Positions 52,488 to 60,414 of a DNA stretch of 64,000 nucleotides are shown here, piece after piece. The notes beneath the pieces are model-generated. The model saw only the letters and a list, made by a program, of their open reading frames with translations. It was not told the origin of the DNA and ran no database searches. The stretch is from contig NZ_CP022221.1 of NCBI RefSeq assembly GCF_004114935.1, positions 1,178,001-1,242,000 of the forward strand, written 5' to 3'. The DNA is from Bradyrhizobium zhanjiangense. GTDB taxonomy: Bacteria > Pseudomonadota > Alphaproteobacteria > Rhizobiales > Xanthobacteraceae. Position 1 is the stretch's first letter. Each line of letters starts with the position of its first letter. The position numbers were made by a program, and so were the translations under genes.

Positions 52488-53783
52488 ATGCCCGTTCGTC
52501 TCGACAGCAGCAGCGCCGATTTTGACCAGCGATTCGCGGCCTTCCTCGCCGCCAAGCGCGAGGTCTCGGCCGACGTCGAGGCCGCCGCGCGCGCGATCGT
52601 CGACGATGTTGCCAAGCGGGGCGATGCGGCCCTGCTCGAGGCCACGGCAAAGTTCGACCGGCTGACGCTGGATGCATCGGGGCTACGCGTCACCCCCGCC
52701 GAGATCGAAGCCGCGACAAAGGCCTGCGATGCTGCGACGCTGGATGCGCTGAAGCTCGCGCGCGACCGCATCGAGACCTATCACCGCCGCCAGCTCCCGA
52801 CGGACGAACGTTTCACCGACCCGCTCGGCGTCGAGCTCGGCTGGCGCTACACCGCGATCGAATCCGCCGGCCTCTACGTGCCCGGCGGCACCGCGGCCTA
52901 TCCGTCGTCGGTGTTGATGAATGCGGTGCCCGCGAAGGTCGCCGGCGTTGCGCGTCTCGTCATGGTGGTGCCCTCGCCCGACGGCAAGCTCAATCCGCTG
53001 GTGCTGGCGGCGGCATGGCTCGGCGGCGTCACCGAGATCTACCGGGTCGGCGGCGCCCAGGCCGTGGCCGCGCTCGCGCACGGCACCGCGACGATCGCGC
53101 CGGTCGCCAAGATCGTCGGTCCCGGCAACGCCTATGTCGCCGCCGCCAAGCGGCTGGTGTTCGGTAAGGTCGGCATCGACATGATCGCCGGTCCCTCCGA
53201 GGTGCTGGTCATCGCCGACGACACCGGCAATGCCGACTGGATCGCCGCGGACCTGCTGGCGCAGGCCGAGCACGATGCCAGCGCGCAATCGATCCTGATC
53301 ACCAATTCCGCGCGGCTTGCCGCCGACGTCGAGAAGGCGGTCGCGGCGCAGCTGAAGACGCTGCCGCGCGCCGCGATCGCAGGCGCCTCGTGGGCCGATT
53401 TCGGCGCCATCATCATGGTCAAGGATCTTGCTGACGCCGTCCCGCTCGCGGACGCGATCGCGGCCGAGCATCTCGAGATCATGACGGCTGATCCCGACGC
53501 GCTCGCCGCGAAGATCCGCAACGCCGGTGCGGTGTTCCTGGGGGCGCATACGCCGGAGGCGATCGGCGACTATGTCGGCGGCTCCAACCACGTGCTGCCG
53601 ACCGCGCGCTCGGCGCGATTCTCCTCAGGGTTGTCGGTGCACGACTTCATGAAGCGCACCTCGATCCTGAAATGCGGCCCGGATCAGCTGCGTGCGCTGG
53701 GCCCGGCCGCGATGACGCTCGGACAGGCGGAGGGGCTGGACGCCCATTCGCGCTCGATTGGATTGCGCCTCAATCTGTCATGA
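52488..53783 (+). CDS. hisD: histidinol dehydrogenase
   Basis: A 431-residue enzyme for the last two steps of histidine biosynthesis, oxidising histidinol to histidine with 2 NAD. Motifs: [30 protein letters not shown] near residue 124, [37 protein letters not shown] near 207, the zinc ligands in [13 protein letters not shown] near 260, [10 protein letters not shown] near 325 and the C-terminal [28 protein letters not shown]. The start at 52488 gives the family N-terminus. Overlaps the next gene by 4 nt. Confidence 0.95.
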   Translation: MPVRLDSSSADFDQRFAAFLAAKREVSADVEAAARAIVDDVAKRGDAALLEATAKFDRLTLDASGLRVTPAEIEAATKACDAATLDALKLARDRIETYHRRQLPTDERFTDPLGVELGWRYTAIESAGLYVPGGTAAYPSSVLMNAVPAKVAGVARLVMVVPSPDGKLNPLVLAAAWLGGVTEIYRVGGAQAVAALAHGTATIAPVAKIVGPGNAYVAAAKRLVFGKVGIDMIAGPSEVLVIADDTGNADWIAADLLAQAEHDASAQSILITNSARLAADVEKAVAAQLKTLPRAAIAGASWADFGAIIMVKDLADAVPLADAIAAEHLEIMTADPDALAAKIRNAGAVFLGAHTPEAIGDYVGGSNHVLPTARSARFSSGLSVHDFMKRTSILKCGPDQLRALGPAAMTLGQAEGLDAHSRSIGLRLNLS

Positions 53784-54277
53784 CAAAGCCGCCCGAACAG
53801 GACGACTCCAACAATCGCATCGTCGGCGTCACGCTCGACGAGGACTCGATCGGCCGTTCCGGGCCTGACATCGAGCACGAGCGCGCGATCGCGATCTACG
53901 ACCTGATCGAGCAGAATTTGTTCGCGCCCGACGGTGCCGACGGGCAGGGCCCGTTCACGCTGCATATCGGCATCACCGGCAACCGGTTGATGTTCGACAT
54001 CCGCCGCGAGGACGGCACGCCAGTCGTTGCGCATCTGTTGTCGCTGACGCCGTTCCGGCGGATCGTGAAGGACTATTTCATGATCTGCGACAGCTACTAT
54101 CAGGCGATCCGGACCGCGACGCCGGACAAGATCGAGGCCATCGACATGGGCCGCCGCGGCATCCACGACGAGGGATCGCGCACGCTCCAGGAGCGGCTGA
54201 AGGGCAAGGTGCGGGTCGACTTCGAGACCTCGCGCCGGCTGTTCACGCTCATTACCGTCCTGCATTGGAAAGGATAA
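53780..54277 (+). CDS. UPF0262 family protein
   Basis: A 165-residue protein starting at the ATGA overlap with hisD. Recognised by [37 protein letters not shown] near residue 12, [50 protein letters not shown] near 92 and [18 protein letters not shown] at the end. Conserved in Rhizobiales, nearly always between hisD and the phosphatase gene; function unknown. Ends 6 nt before the next start. Confidence 0.9.
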   Translation: MTKPPEQDDSNNRIVGVTLDEDSIGRSGPDIEHERAIAIYDLIEQNLFAPDGADGQGPFTLHIGITGNRLMFDIRREDGTPVVAHLLSLTPFRRIVKDYFMICDSYYQAIRTATPDKIEAIDMGRRGIHDEGSRTLQERLKGKVRVDFETSRRLFTLITVLHWKG

Positions 54278-54283
54278 AAGCGG

Positions 54284-54751
54284 ATGGCTGCGCCCCCACG
54301 CGCACGCGATCCGCAATCGGTGCTATTCGCCTGCGCGATGAACAGCGTGCGCTCGCCGATGGCTGAGAGCCTGTTGCAGCACATGTTTCCGCAGGGCCTC
54401 TACGTGAGGTCGGCCGGCACCAGGAAGGACGACCTCGATCCGTTTGCGGTGTCCGTGATGGCCGAGCTCGGCCAGGATATCTCCGCCCACAGGCCGCAGA
54501 CCTTCGAGGAGCTGGAGGACTGGGAGGGATTGAACTTCGACCTCATCATCACGCTGTCGCCAGAGGCGCACCACAGGGCGCTGGAGCTGACCCGCACGCT
54601 CGCCGCCGACGTCGAATACTGGCCGACGCAGGATCCCACCACCATCGAGGGCAGCCGTGACCAGAAGCTCGCTGCCTATCGCGAGGTCTGCGATCAGCTC
54701 TTGATGCGCATCCGCCGGCGATTCGCGAAGGCGGGGGCGGCGAGCGGGTAG
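54284..54751 (+). CDS. low-molecular-weight phosphatase family protein
   Basis: A 155-residue protein of the arsenate reductase/LMW tyrosine phosphatase fold. The P-loop [15 protein letters not shown] near residue 17 matches C-x5-R-S. The general acid is the Asp in [10 protein letters not shown] near residue 117. The middle carries [15 protein letters not shown]. The exact substrate is unknown; its fixed place in the hisD block suggests a housekeeping role. The 54752–54906 gap has a short CCGGTT/AACCGG stem and no infA-like gene. Confidence 0.85.
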   Translation: MAAPPRARDPQSVLFACAMNSVRSPMAESLLQHMFPQGLYVRSAGTRKDDLDPFAVSVMAELGQDISAHRPQTFEELEDWEGLNFDLIITLSPEAHHRALELTRTLAADVEYWPTQDPTTIEGSRDQKLAAYREVCDQLLMRIRRRFAKAGAASG

Positions 54752-54906
54752 GATGCGGCGACCGTAACACCCGCGTCATAGAGCGCAGGCACACGCGTGT
54801 TGGCAACTTCGAATCAGCAAACCTCCGGTTCCCGGGTTGTGAAACCGGCCCCCTTCCGATAGGTTCCGCGCGCAATTCACTCCTGCTTCATCCCCCAAAT
54901 CACCTG

Positions 54907-55536
54907 ATGCTCGGCCGCCCCAAATTCGTACTTGCCTCCGGTTCGCCGCGACGCCTGTCGCTGCTCAACCAGGCCGGCATCGAGCCGGATGCACTCCGGC
55001 CGGCCGACGTCGACGAGACGCCGAAGCGGGGTGAGCTGCCGCGCGCCTGCGCCAACCGCCTCGCCCGGGCCAAGGCCGATGCGGCGCTGAAATCGGTGCA
55101 GCTGGATGACGAGCTGCGCGGCGCCTTCATCCTCTCTGCCGACACCGTGGTGGCGGTCGGCCGCCGCATCCTGCCCAAGGCCAACCTCGTCGACGAAGCC
55201 GCGCAGTGCCTGCGGCTGCTGTCGGGCCGCAACCACCGGGTCTACACCGCGATCTGCCTCGTGACGCCGCGCGAGGCCTTCCGCCAGCGCCTGGTCGAGA
55301 CCCGCGTCCGCTTCAAGCGCCTGTCGGAAGACGACATCCAGGCCTATATCGGCTCCGGCGAATGGCGCGGCAAAGCCGGTGGCTATGCTGTGCAGGGCAT
55401 CGCCGGCTCGTTCGTGGTCAAGATGGTCGGCTCCTACACCAATGTGGTCGGCCTGCCGCTGTACGAGACCACGGCCCTGCTCGGCGGCGAGGGCTTTCCG
55501 ACCCGCTTCGGCTGGCTCAACGCCATCGCGGTGTGA
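54907..55536 (+). CDS. maf: Maf family nucleotide pyrophosphatase
   Basis: A 209-residue NTP pyrophosphatase that removes non-canonical or methylated nucleotides. Motifs: [39 protein letters not shown] near residue 4, [15 protein letters not shown] near 39, [19 protein letters not shown] near 76, [11 protein letters not shown] near 103 and [31 protein letters not shown] near 158. The ASGSPRR and SADT residues needed for catalysis are all kept. Confidence 0.92.
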   Translation: MLGRPKFVLASGSPRRLSLLNQAGIEPDALRPADVDETPKRGELPRACANRLARAKADAALKSVQLDDELRGAFILSADTVVAVGRRILPKANLVDEAAQCLRLLSGRNHRVYTAICLVTPREAFRQRLVETRVRFKRLSEDDIQAYIGSGEWRGKAGGYAVQGIAGSFVVKMVGSYTNVVGLPLYETTALLGGEGFPTRFGWLNAIAV

Positions 55537-55690
55537 GCCTGACAGCGCCGCCGACAAAAAACGCGAAAACAACCCCATGCACAGTAGAATTGGCCCGCGG
55601 GCCCTGGGCGCGGCGCCTGCGCCCTCGCCCGAGGAACTCGTTTGCCGGCAGGCGCTTGACCTGCCTCACCTTGTGTAAGCTGCCCCGACC

Positions 55691-55873
55691 ATGAACGATC
55701 ACGTCAAAACGCCCGCTGCCCCCCGCAAGACCTGCCCGATCTGCGGCAAGCCGCAGTCAGAGGCCACCCGCCCGTTCTGCTCCTCGCGCTGCCGCGACGT
55801 CGACCTGAACCGTTGGCTGAAAGGCTCCTACGTCATCCCCGGCCGCGACGACGACACCGATGACGTGGAATAA
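55691..55873 (+). CDS. yacG: zinc-binding protein YacG (DNA gyrase inhibitor)
   Basis: A 60-residue protein with four cysteines in the pattern CPIC-x11-CSSRC, the YacG zinc ribbon, then [17 protein letters not shown], which is strongly conserved. YacG can bind GyrB and inhibit gyrase in E. coli. The acidic tail DDDTDDVE is typical. Last protein gene of the conserved block before the tRNA. Confidence 0.92.
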   Translation: MNDHVKTPAAPRKTCPICGKPQSEATRPFCSSRCRDVDLNRWLKGSYVIPGRDDDTDDVE

Positions 55874-56058
55874 CTAGCGATATCAATGATTTGGTGAGCT
55901 TAAGAAGCGCCGCGCGCCAGCCGCGGCGAGCCCGCCCCACCTTGTACACAGCCGCGCCGCGCCCGGCCGCAGCCTTCAGGCGAAGCCGGGTGGACAGGCC
56001 GCTTCTAGCCCACTATAAACCGCCCGCTCGATGGGCTTTGGCCCCTCTCTTGGAGCAC

Positions 56059-56134
56059 GCCCAGGTAGCTCAGTTGGTAGAGCATGCGACTGAAAATCGC
56101 AGTGTCGGTGGTTCGATTCCGCCCCTGGGCACCA
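56059..56134 (+). tRNA. tRNA-Phe (anticodon GAA)
   Basis: Seventy-six bases. Acceptor GCCCAGG/CCTGGGC, D arm GCTCAGTTGGTAGAGC, anticodon arm GCGACTGAAAATCGC with GAA in the loop, T arm GGTGGTTCGATTCCGCC, and encoded CCA at 56132–56134. A terminator-like hairpin lies downstream at 56289. Confidence 0.97.
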
Positions 56135-56288
56135 AAACTACGCTTTTCCACGCTGCAGCACGATCTTGCACGATTGCGTTCGCTAGATGATCGGCGGAAC
56201 GTTCGCGGATTTCTCTCCCTAGGGGTCGCCAAGTTCACGTACGTTCAAGTCGAGCCCCCGCAACCAATCCGCCGACATCAAGTAAAGC

Positions 56289-56312
56289 AAGCCCGCCTTT
56301 GGCGGGCTTTTT
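56289..56312 (+). terminator. intrinsic terminator between tRNA-Phe and the convergent tetR
   Basis: AAGCCCGCC (56289–56297) and GGCGGGCTT (56301–56309) make a 9-bp stem with a 3-nt loop, followed by a T run. It lies directly against the 3' end of the convergent tetR gene and would stop plus-strand transcription coming from the tRNA. Confidence 0.75.
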
Positions 56313-56956
56313 CATTTTGACGGCTTTACCTTAGTTGGCCGCCGGTTCGCGTGATCCTCGAACAAGGCGGCGAGTTGCTTTGCGCAGCTCTTGAGCGGCA
56401 GTGAATCCTGCCGGGCTTTCGCGATCGCCATCGCACCCGAGTAAGAAGCCACGACAAAGGTAGCAAGCTCGTCGGGGCTGCCATGCCTCAGTTCGCCAGA
56501 TTTGTGATCGGCCCTGAATTTGTCGGCGATTGCCCGCTGCCAGCTGTCAAAGACGTCCTGGAGCGCTCTACGGAAATCAGGGTCCGCCAGCGACAGCTCG
56601 ATGGCCAAGTTGCCAAGCGGGCATCCGAGCACGCTCCCGCGCCTGTCCAGTGTGTTCGCGATCGCGGCGAATGCCTGCCTGACGCCTTCCGCCCCGCTTC
56701 GAGCCAACCGCACGGGCTCGATCCAGGTTTGCTCTACCGCGAGCGACACTCGTTCGCGGATGACCGCGAGCCCAATGCTCTTCTTGGATGGGAAATGGTG
56801 ATGCATGGCGCCGGCCGTGACCGCCGCGTCGCGCATGATCTCGTGAGTCGTGGTCGAATGATAGCCGCGCGACTGGAAGGCCGCGGCAGCAGCGTCGAGC
56901 ACGCGACGCTTGGTCTCGTCAGGGGCGTTCGATCGGCTGCGTGCTGCTATTGGCAT
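56312..56956 (-). CDS. TetR family transcriptional regulator (first)
   Basis: A 214-residue repressor from the ATG at 56956. The HTH is at about residues 12–60 (VLDAAAAAFQSRGYHSTTTHEIMRDAAVTAGAMHHHFPSKKSIGLAVI). The ligand domain follows, with LDRRGSVLGCPLGNLAIELSLADPDFR near residue 103. It is divergent from the NIPSNAP gene; twin operators at 57006 and 57031 lie between them. It should repress itself and the downstream operon until a small lipophilic compound binds. Confidence 0.87.
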   Translation of the reverse strand: MPIAARSRSNAPDETKRRVLDAAAAAFQSRGYHSTTTHEIMRDAAVTAGAMHHHFPSKKSIGLAVIRERVSLAVEQTWIEPVRLARSGAEGVRQAFAAIANTLDRRGSVLGCPLGNLAIELSLADPDFRRALQDVFDSWQRAIADKFRADHKSGELRHGSPDELATFVVASYSGAMAIAKARQDSLPLKSCAKQLAALFEDHANRRPTKVKPSK

Positions 56957-56997
56957 CAATAGAATCCTCAAGGCTTCGATTCCCAGAAAATAGCAAC

Positions 56998-57026
56998 TTG
57001 ACAAAACAGGTCAACCGGTCTGTATT
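56998..57026 (+). promoter_or_regulatory. sigma-70 promoter of the NIPSNAP–GST–SnoaL unit
   Basis: TTGACA (56998–57003) and TGTATT (57021–57026) are 17 bp apart. The start point would be near 57033, inside the second operator copy. Confidence 0.6.
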
Positions 57027-57048
57027 ACAAACAGGTCAATCGGTCTGT
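57006..57048. promoter_or_regulatory. two copies of a TetR operator
   Basis: ACAGGTCAACCGGTCTGT (57006–57023) and ACAGGTCAATCGGTCTGT (57031–57048) differ by one base and are 25 bp apart. Each is an imperfect two-fold repeat (ACAG…CTGT). The first covers the promoter spacer, the second the start point, ideal for repression by the divergent TetR. Confidence 0.72.
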
Positions 57049-57060
57049 TTGGAGGTATCC

Positions 57061-57843
57061 ATGGCAACTGACACAGCGCAGGCATCAGAGAGCCCAATAC
57101 ATGCCGGGGCGTTCGCCAGTCCGATCATTGATCTCCGGCAATACACGCTCTATCCGGGAACGCGCGACGAGTTCATCAACCTGTTCGACGGCCAGTTCGT
57201 GGAGACGCAGGAAGCCTGCGACATGAGGTTGATCGGTCAGTTCAGGGATCTCGGCGATCCCAACAAGTTCGTATGGATGCGCGGCTTCGATGACATGCCG
57301 TCGAGGGCGCGGGCGCTGAATGCATTCTATCTTCACAGCGAGGCATGGGCGCGTTACGGCGAGAAGGCCCGGTCGAGCATGAGAGACAGTACCGATGCGC
57401 TGATGCTGAAGCCGGTAAGCGAAGAGCGCGGTTTCCGCTTGCACGATCCGGCGCTGCGCCCGGCGCTCGAATCGCCGCCTCCCTGCGGCCTGATCGTGGT
57501 GACGCTGTATTACCTCCCGGATCGTCCAGAGCCGGATTTCTTCGAGTTCTTCTTCAATGCCGTAGAGCCGCTGCAGGCGCGGGCCGGCGCCAGATCCTTC
57601 GGCCTTTTCACGCGCGAATACAGCGCCAACAATTTCCCGCGGTTGCCATTGCGTGAGAACGAGCATGTGGTGGTGTCATTCGCCGCCCTCGATAGCATCG
57701 ATGCGTATCATCGATATCTGACGGCCATCGGCCATGATGGGGGCTGGCGGTCGGACGTCTACCCCGATTTGGTCCGCAGGCTGTACGGGAGGCCGCAAGT
57801 TTTGCGGCTGTCGCCGACCTCGCGCTCACTACTGCGGCCGTAG
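57061..57843 (+). CDS. NIPSNAP family protein
   Basis: A 260-residue protein with two ferredoxin-like NIPSNAP halves: IIDLRQYTLYPGTRDEFINLFDGQFVETQEACDMRLIGQFRDLGDPNKFVWMRGFDDMPSRARALNAFYLHSEAW near residue 22, and a second repeat near 138–235. The family is small and poorly understood. It is the first gene under the TetR-controlled promoter, with GGAGGT ahead of the ATG at 57061, and is followed by GST and SnoaL-like genes, suggesting a detoxification unit. Confidence 0.8.
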   Translation: MATDTAQASESPIHAGAFASPIIDLRQYTLYPGTRDEFINLFDGQFVETQEACDMRLIGQFRDLGDPNKFVWMRGFDDMPSRARALNAFYLHSEAWARYGEKARSSMRDSTDALMLKPVSEERGFRLHDPALRPALESPPPCGLIVVTLYYLPDRPEPDFFEFFFNAVEPLQARAGARSFGLFTREYSANNFPRLPLRENEHVVVSFAALDSIDAYHRYLTAIGHDGGWRSDVYPDLVRRLYGRPQVLRLSPTSRSLLRP

Positions 57844-57900
57844 CCGAGAGCGGAAGTCACCCGCAGCATTCACGCTCTCCCAAAGTGAAGGCAGACTGCG

Positions 57901-58614
57901 ATGACCAGCGTCGAGCCGACCATGCGCATCTATTCCGGCCCGCTCAGCATGTTTGGAGCCAAGGCCGAAATCGCGGCCCGGGAGAAGGGGCTCAATTTCG
58001 AGCTAATCATGGTCCCTTTCGTTTCGGACTACGAGCCCAAGCATCCCGAGGTCGTGAGAATCAATCCAAAGCAGCAAGTGCCGGTGCTGGTGCACGGTGA
58101 TCTCGAAATCTTCGATTCGACCCAAATCTTCGAATATCTCGAAGATCTCAAGCCGGTGCCGGCGCTCTGGCCGTCGGGACCTGCGGCGCGAGCGTGGGCG
58201 AGGATTCTCGAGTTGAAATCGGACGAGGTTTTTTGCGCACATTATCCGGCTGATGAATTTGCGAAAGAACCCGGATGCAGCTGCCGCCGCCGCAGCGAAG
58301 CAAGTTGCTTGGCGTATTACAGGGAAATGGAAGCGATCCTCTCCGACCGCCGGTTCCTCGCGGGAAGCTTCTCCTCCGCCGATATCGCTTTCTACATGGC
58401 GCAGCTGTTCGCTGAACGAATGGGTGCGCCGCTGGATGCGACGACGCCGGCCCTGCTTCGCTGGCGCGACGCGATGAGCGCCCGACCGGCGGTACGCAGC
58501 GTAGTCAGGCCAATGGTGAAATTTCTCTATTCAAGCAAGCGACCGGTTCCGGATTTCCTTGCCGACCTTGCCGGCGACGCGGCGGCGAGCCGCGAAGGGC
58601 AACGTCCGGTTTGA
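57901..58614 (+). CDS. glutathione S-transferase family protein
   Basis: A 237-residue GST; the ATG at 57922 (MRIYSGPLS) is the alternative start. The thioredoxin-like N-domain has YSGPLSMFGAKAEIAAREKGL near residue 10 with the possible catalytic serine, cis-proline KQQVPVLVHGDLEIFDSTQIFEYLE near 60, and a helical C-domain with FLAGSFSSADIAFYMAQLF near 156. It would conjugate glutathione to an electrophile. Position after NIPSNAP suggests joint induction. Confidence 0.83.
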   Translation: MTSVEPTMRIYSGPLSMFGAKAEIAAREKGLNFELIMVPFVSDYEPKHPEVVRINPKQQVPVLVHGDLEIFDSTQIFEYLEDLKPVPALWPSGPAARAWARILELKSDEVFCAHYPADEFAKEPGCSCRRRSEASCLAYYREMEAILSDRRFLAGSFSSADIAFYMAQLFAERMGAPLDATTPALLRWRDAMSARPAVRSVVRPMVKFLYSSKRPVPDFLADLAGDAAASREGQRPV

Positions 58615-58630
58615 TCGACAGGAGAATGAC

Positions 58631-59032
58631 ATGCAGCTTCTTGAGCCAACCGACAACGCCGTCCAGGCCGCATTGCGACAATATGAAAAGCTGTTCGCGG
58701 CCGGTGACGTCGATGGAATCCTGCAAGGATTTGCCGACGATGTGTGCGTTCGCTACGGCGCCAATCCCCCGTTTGCAGGCAAGGACGCGCTGCGAGAACT
58801 GCTGCTCCGGAGATTCTCGGCGATGCGCGACTACCGGCTTTCCAAGAAGCTGGAATTCATCCGAGATTCCCAAATCGCTTCGTCATGGACGGGAACGTGG
58901 ATCGACAGCGTTTCCGGGATACGGATGGAGGTGTTTGGGATCGAAATCCTGCGGGTGCGCGATGGGCTATTCGTCGAATGGTCGGCCGCGGTATCGACAT
59001 GGCAATCGAAACGCTTGGAGCAGGAAGGTTAG
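58631..59032 (+). CDS. SnoaL-like/NTF2-fold protein
   Basis: A 133-residue cone-fold protein: NAVQAALRQYEKLFAAGDVDGILQGFADDVCVRYGANPPFAGKDALRELLLRRFSAMRDYRL near residue 8, then four beta strands ending SKRLEQEG. The family includes polyketide cyclases and small lyases or isomerases. It starts 16 nt after the GST gene and ends the unit. Confidence 0.8.
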   Translation: MQLLEPTDNAVQAALRQYEKLFAAGDVDGILQGFADDVCVRYGANPPFAGKDALRELLLRRFSAMRDYRLSKKLEFIRDSQIASSWTGTWIDSVSGIRMEVFGIEILRVRDGLFVEWSAAVSTWQSKRLEQEG

Positions 59033-59248
59033 CGATCAATTGTTTTGGCGGAGCCGCTGCAGCTGAGACGAGGTTTCGCATCCGTCCTGCAGCGATGGTT
59101 ATGCAGCCAGCTTTGGAATGGCCCGCTCGATCAATCGCAGGAATCGGGTGTTGCGAGCCCCCGCAACCACCGATTCTTGCGATATCGGCGCAGGCGACCC
59201 GGAAGGATCACTTTTCGCTTTTTGGGAAACATTTCGCAGAGATCGGTT

Positions 59249-59285
59249 GTTGCGCCTGCAGGATTTGAACCTGGCCAGGGGTCGA
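59249..59285 (-). tRNA. possible tRNA 3' fragment (Met-like T arm and acceptor remnant)
   Basis: On the minus strand, CCAGGTTCAAATCCTGC forms a T-arm with a canonical TTCAAAT loop and is followed by AGGCGCAACAA, resembling a tRNA 3' end (acceptor strand plus near-CCA). The D and anticodon arms are absent. The sequence resembles a truncated tRNA-Met-like end, as left at the edge of an integrated element. The rest of 59033–59793 shows no gene. Confidence 0.25.
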
Positions 59286-59774
59286 ACAAGCGGCGGGTTC
59301 CGGCGGGCAAGGATGCTTCCAGCGAGCTAAGTAGGCTGCTAGCCAATAACAAAGCGGGGCTTCCGCGATTGTGGGGTTTCGCGATGTAGCGAACCGCCGC
59401 CACTGTGGCCACGTGCTCACGCACAGCGATTCCTTGTGTCGGTGGTTGCGTATGATTCCCTCCCTGGGCCGCACAAAAGCGCAGTTTGGTTCCGGTCCAT
59501 ATCGGCGAGCACGCATCGTCCCTCCATCGCTTGAACCATGGGACGCAGCCACCAGCTTAACCCGGCGTCCATCAAACCGGCAGCTGCTCAATAGACAGCT
59601 CTATGGAGGATTTCGAACGCGGATGTGGCCGATTGGCTTCAAGAGAGGCCATCGGATCAGTGATCCTGCGCTTGTAAATCGTGGGCGGAAATACACATTC
59701 GCGGGCCTCCATCGGTGGATAGCTTGGACATCCGTGGGGGATTGACTAGATCGATTTCGGGGAATATCAATTTC

Positions 59775-59788
59775 GGACCAATCGGTCC
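59775..59788. promoter_or_regulatory. TetR operator, copy 1
   Basis: GGACC (59775–59779) and GGTCC (59784–59788) form an inverted repeat 6 bp before the tetR start at 59794. A near copy is at 60382–60395. Confidence 0.6.
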
Positions 59789-59793
59789 AAAAA

Positions 59794-60363
59794 ATGGCGC
59801 GACCTAGAGAATTCGATTACGAGAAGGTCTTGGACAGCGGGCTCCAGCAATTCTGGCGCGCCGGTTACGAGGCGACGTCACTCGACGACCTGCTCGAAAA
59901 AACTGGTTTGAGCAAAAGCAGCCTCTACGGAGTATTCGGTAGCAAGCACGAAATGCTGCTGGCATCACTTGACCGTTACATTGATACCGTGCTGCAGGCG
60001 AACATCGAGGACTTGCAACGCGGACCTGCGCGAGTGGCGATCATGCGCAGCTTCGAGAAGATCCTGGGCTTTGTGCCTTCCTCCAAGATTTGTTTCCTGC
60101 AAGTTTGCGCGACGGAGCTGGCAGGGCACGACCAACTCGTCCGCACGCGCGTTCGTCGCGGACTCGAGCGGCTGCAGCGGGCGTACCGTGACGCCATCCT
60201 GCGGGGGCAGGCGAGAGGAGCGTTCGCATCCGGGGTCGATGCAGATGCGCTCTCGGGCTTTCTCATCACTAATCTTTACGGCCTTCAGGTGCTGGGACGT
60301 GCCGGTTTCGAAACCGACGGCCGGAGGAAGACGCTCGCGCTGGTGCTGAATGCACTGACATAA
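59794..60363 (+). CDS. TetR family transcriptional regulator (second)
   Basis: A 189-residue regulator. HTH region ARPREFDYEKVLDSGLQQFWRAGYEATSLDDLLEKTGLSKSSLYGVFGSKHEMLLASLDRYI at residues about 2–62, of the group with the KSSLYGVFGSKHEM pattern. The C-terminal domain has SSKICFLQVCATELAGHD near 98 and GFLITNLYGLQVLGRAG near 157. It starts a plus-strand unit with an MFS transporter, SnoaL-like protein and hydrolase; operators lie both before it and before the transporter. Confidence 0.87.
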   Translation: MARPREFDYEKVLDSGLQQFWRAGYEATSLDDLLEKTGLSKSSLYGVFGSKHEMLLASLDRYIDTVLQANIEDLQRGPARVAIMRSFEKILGFVPSSKICFLQVCATELAGHDQLVRTRVRRGLERLQRAYRDAILRGQARGAFASGVDADALSGFLITNLYGLQVLGRAGFETDGRRKTLALVLNALT

Positions 60364-60381
60364 AAATTTTTGATCTAATGC

Positions 60382-60395
60382 GGACCGATCAGTCC
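60382..60395. promoter_or_regulatory. TetR operator, copy 2 (upstream of the MFS gene)
   Basis: GGACCGATCAGTCC repeats the layout of the copy at 59775 (GGACC-AATC-GGTCC) with small changes, in the 51-bp gap before the transporter start at 60415. It suggests a separate regulated promoter for the transporter. Confidence 0.6.
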
Positions 60396-60414
60396 ATAAT
60401 GATGAGGAGCAGAC

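Noticed and set aside
54752..54906. Possible infA between the phosphatase gene and maf
   Set aside because: The gap of 155 bp is too short for the roughly 72-codon gene, and no IF-1-like sequence is present.
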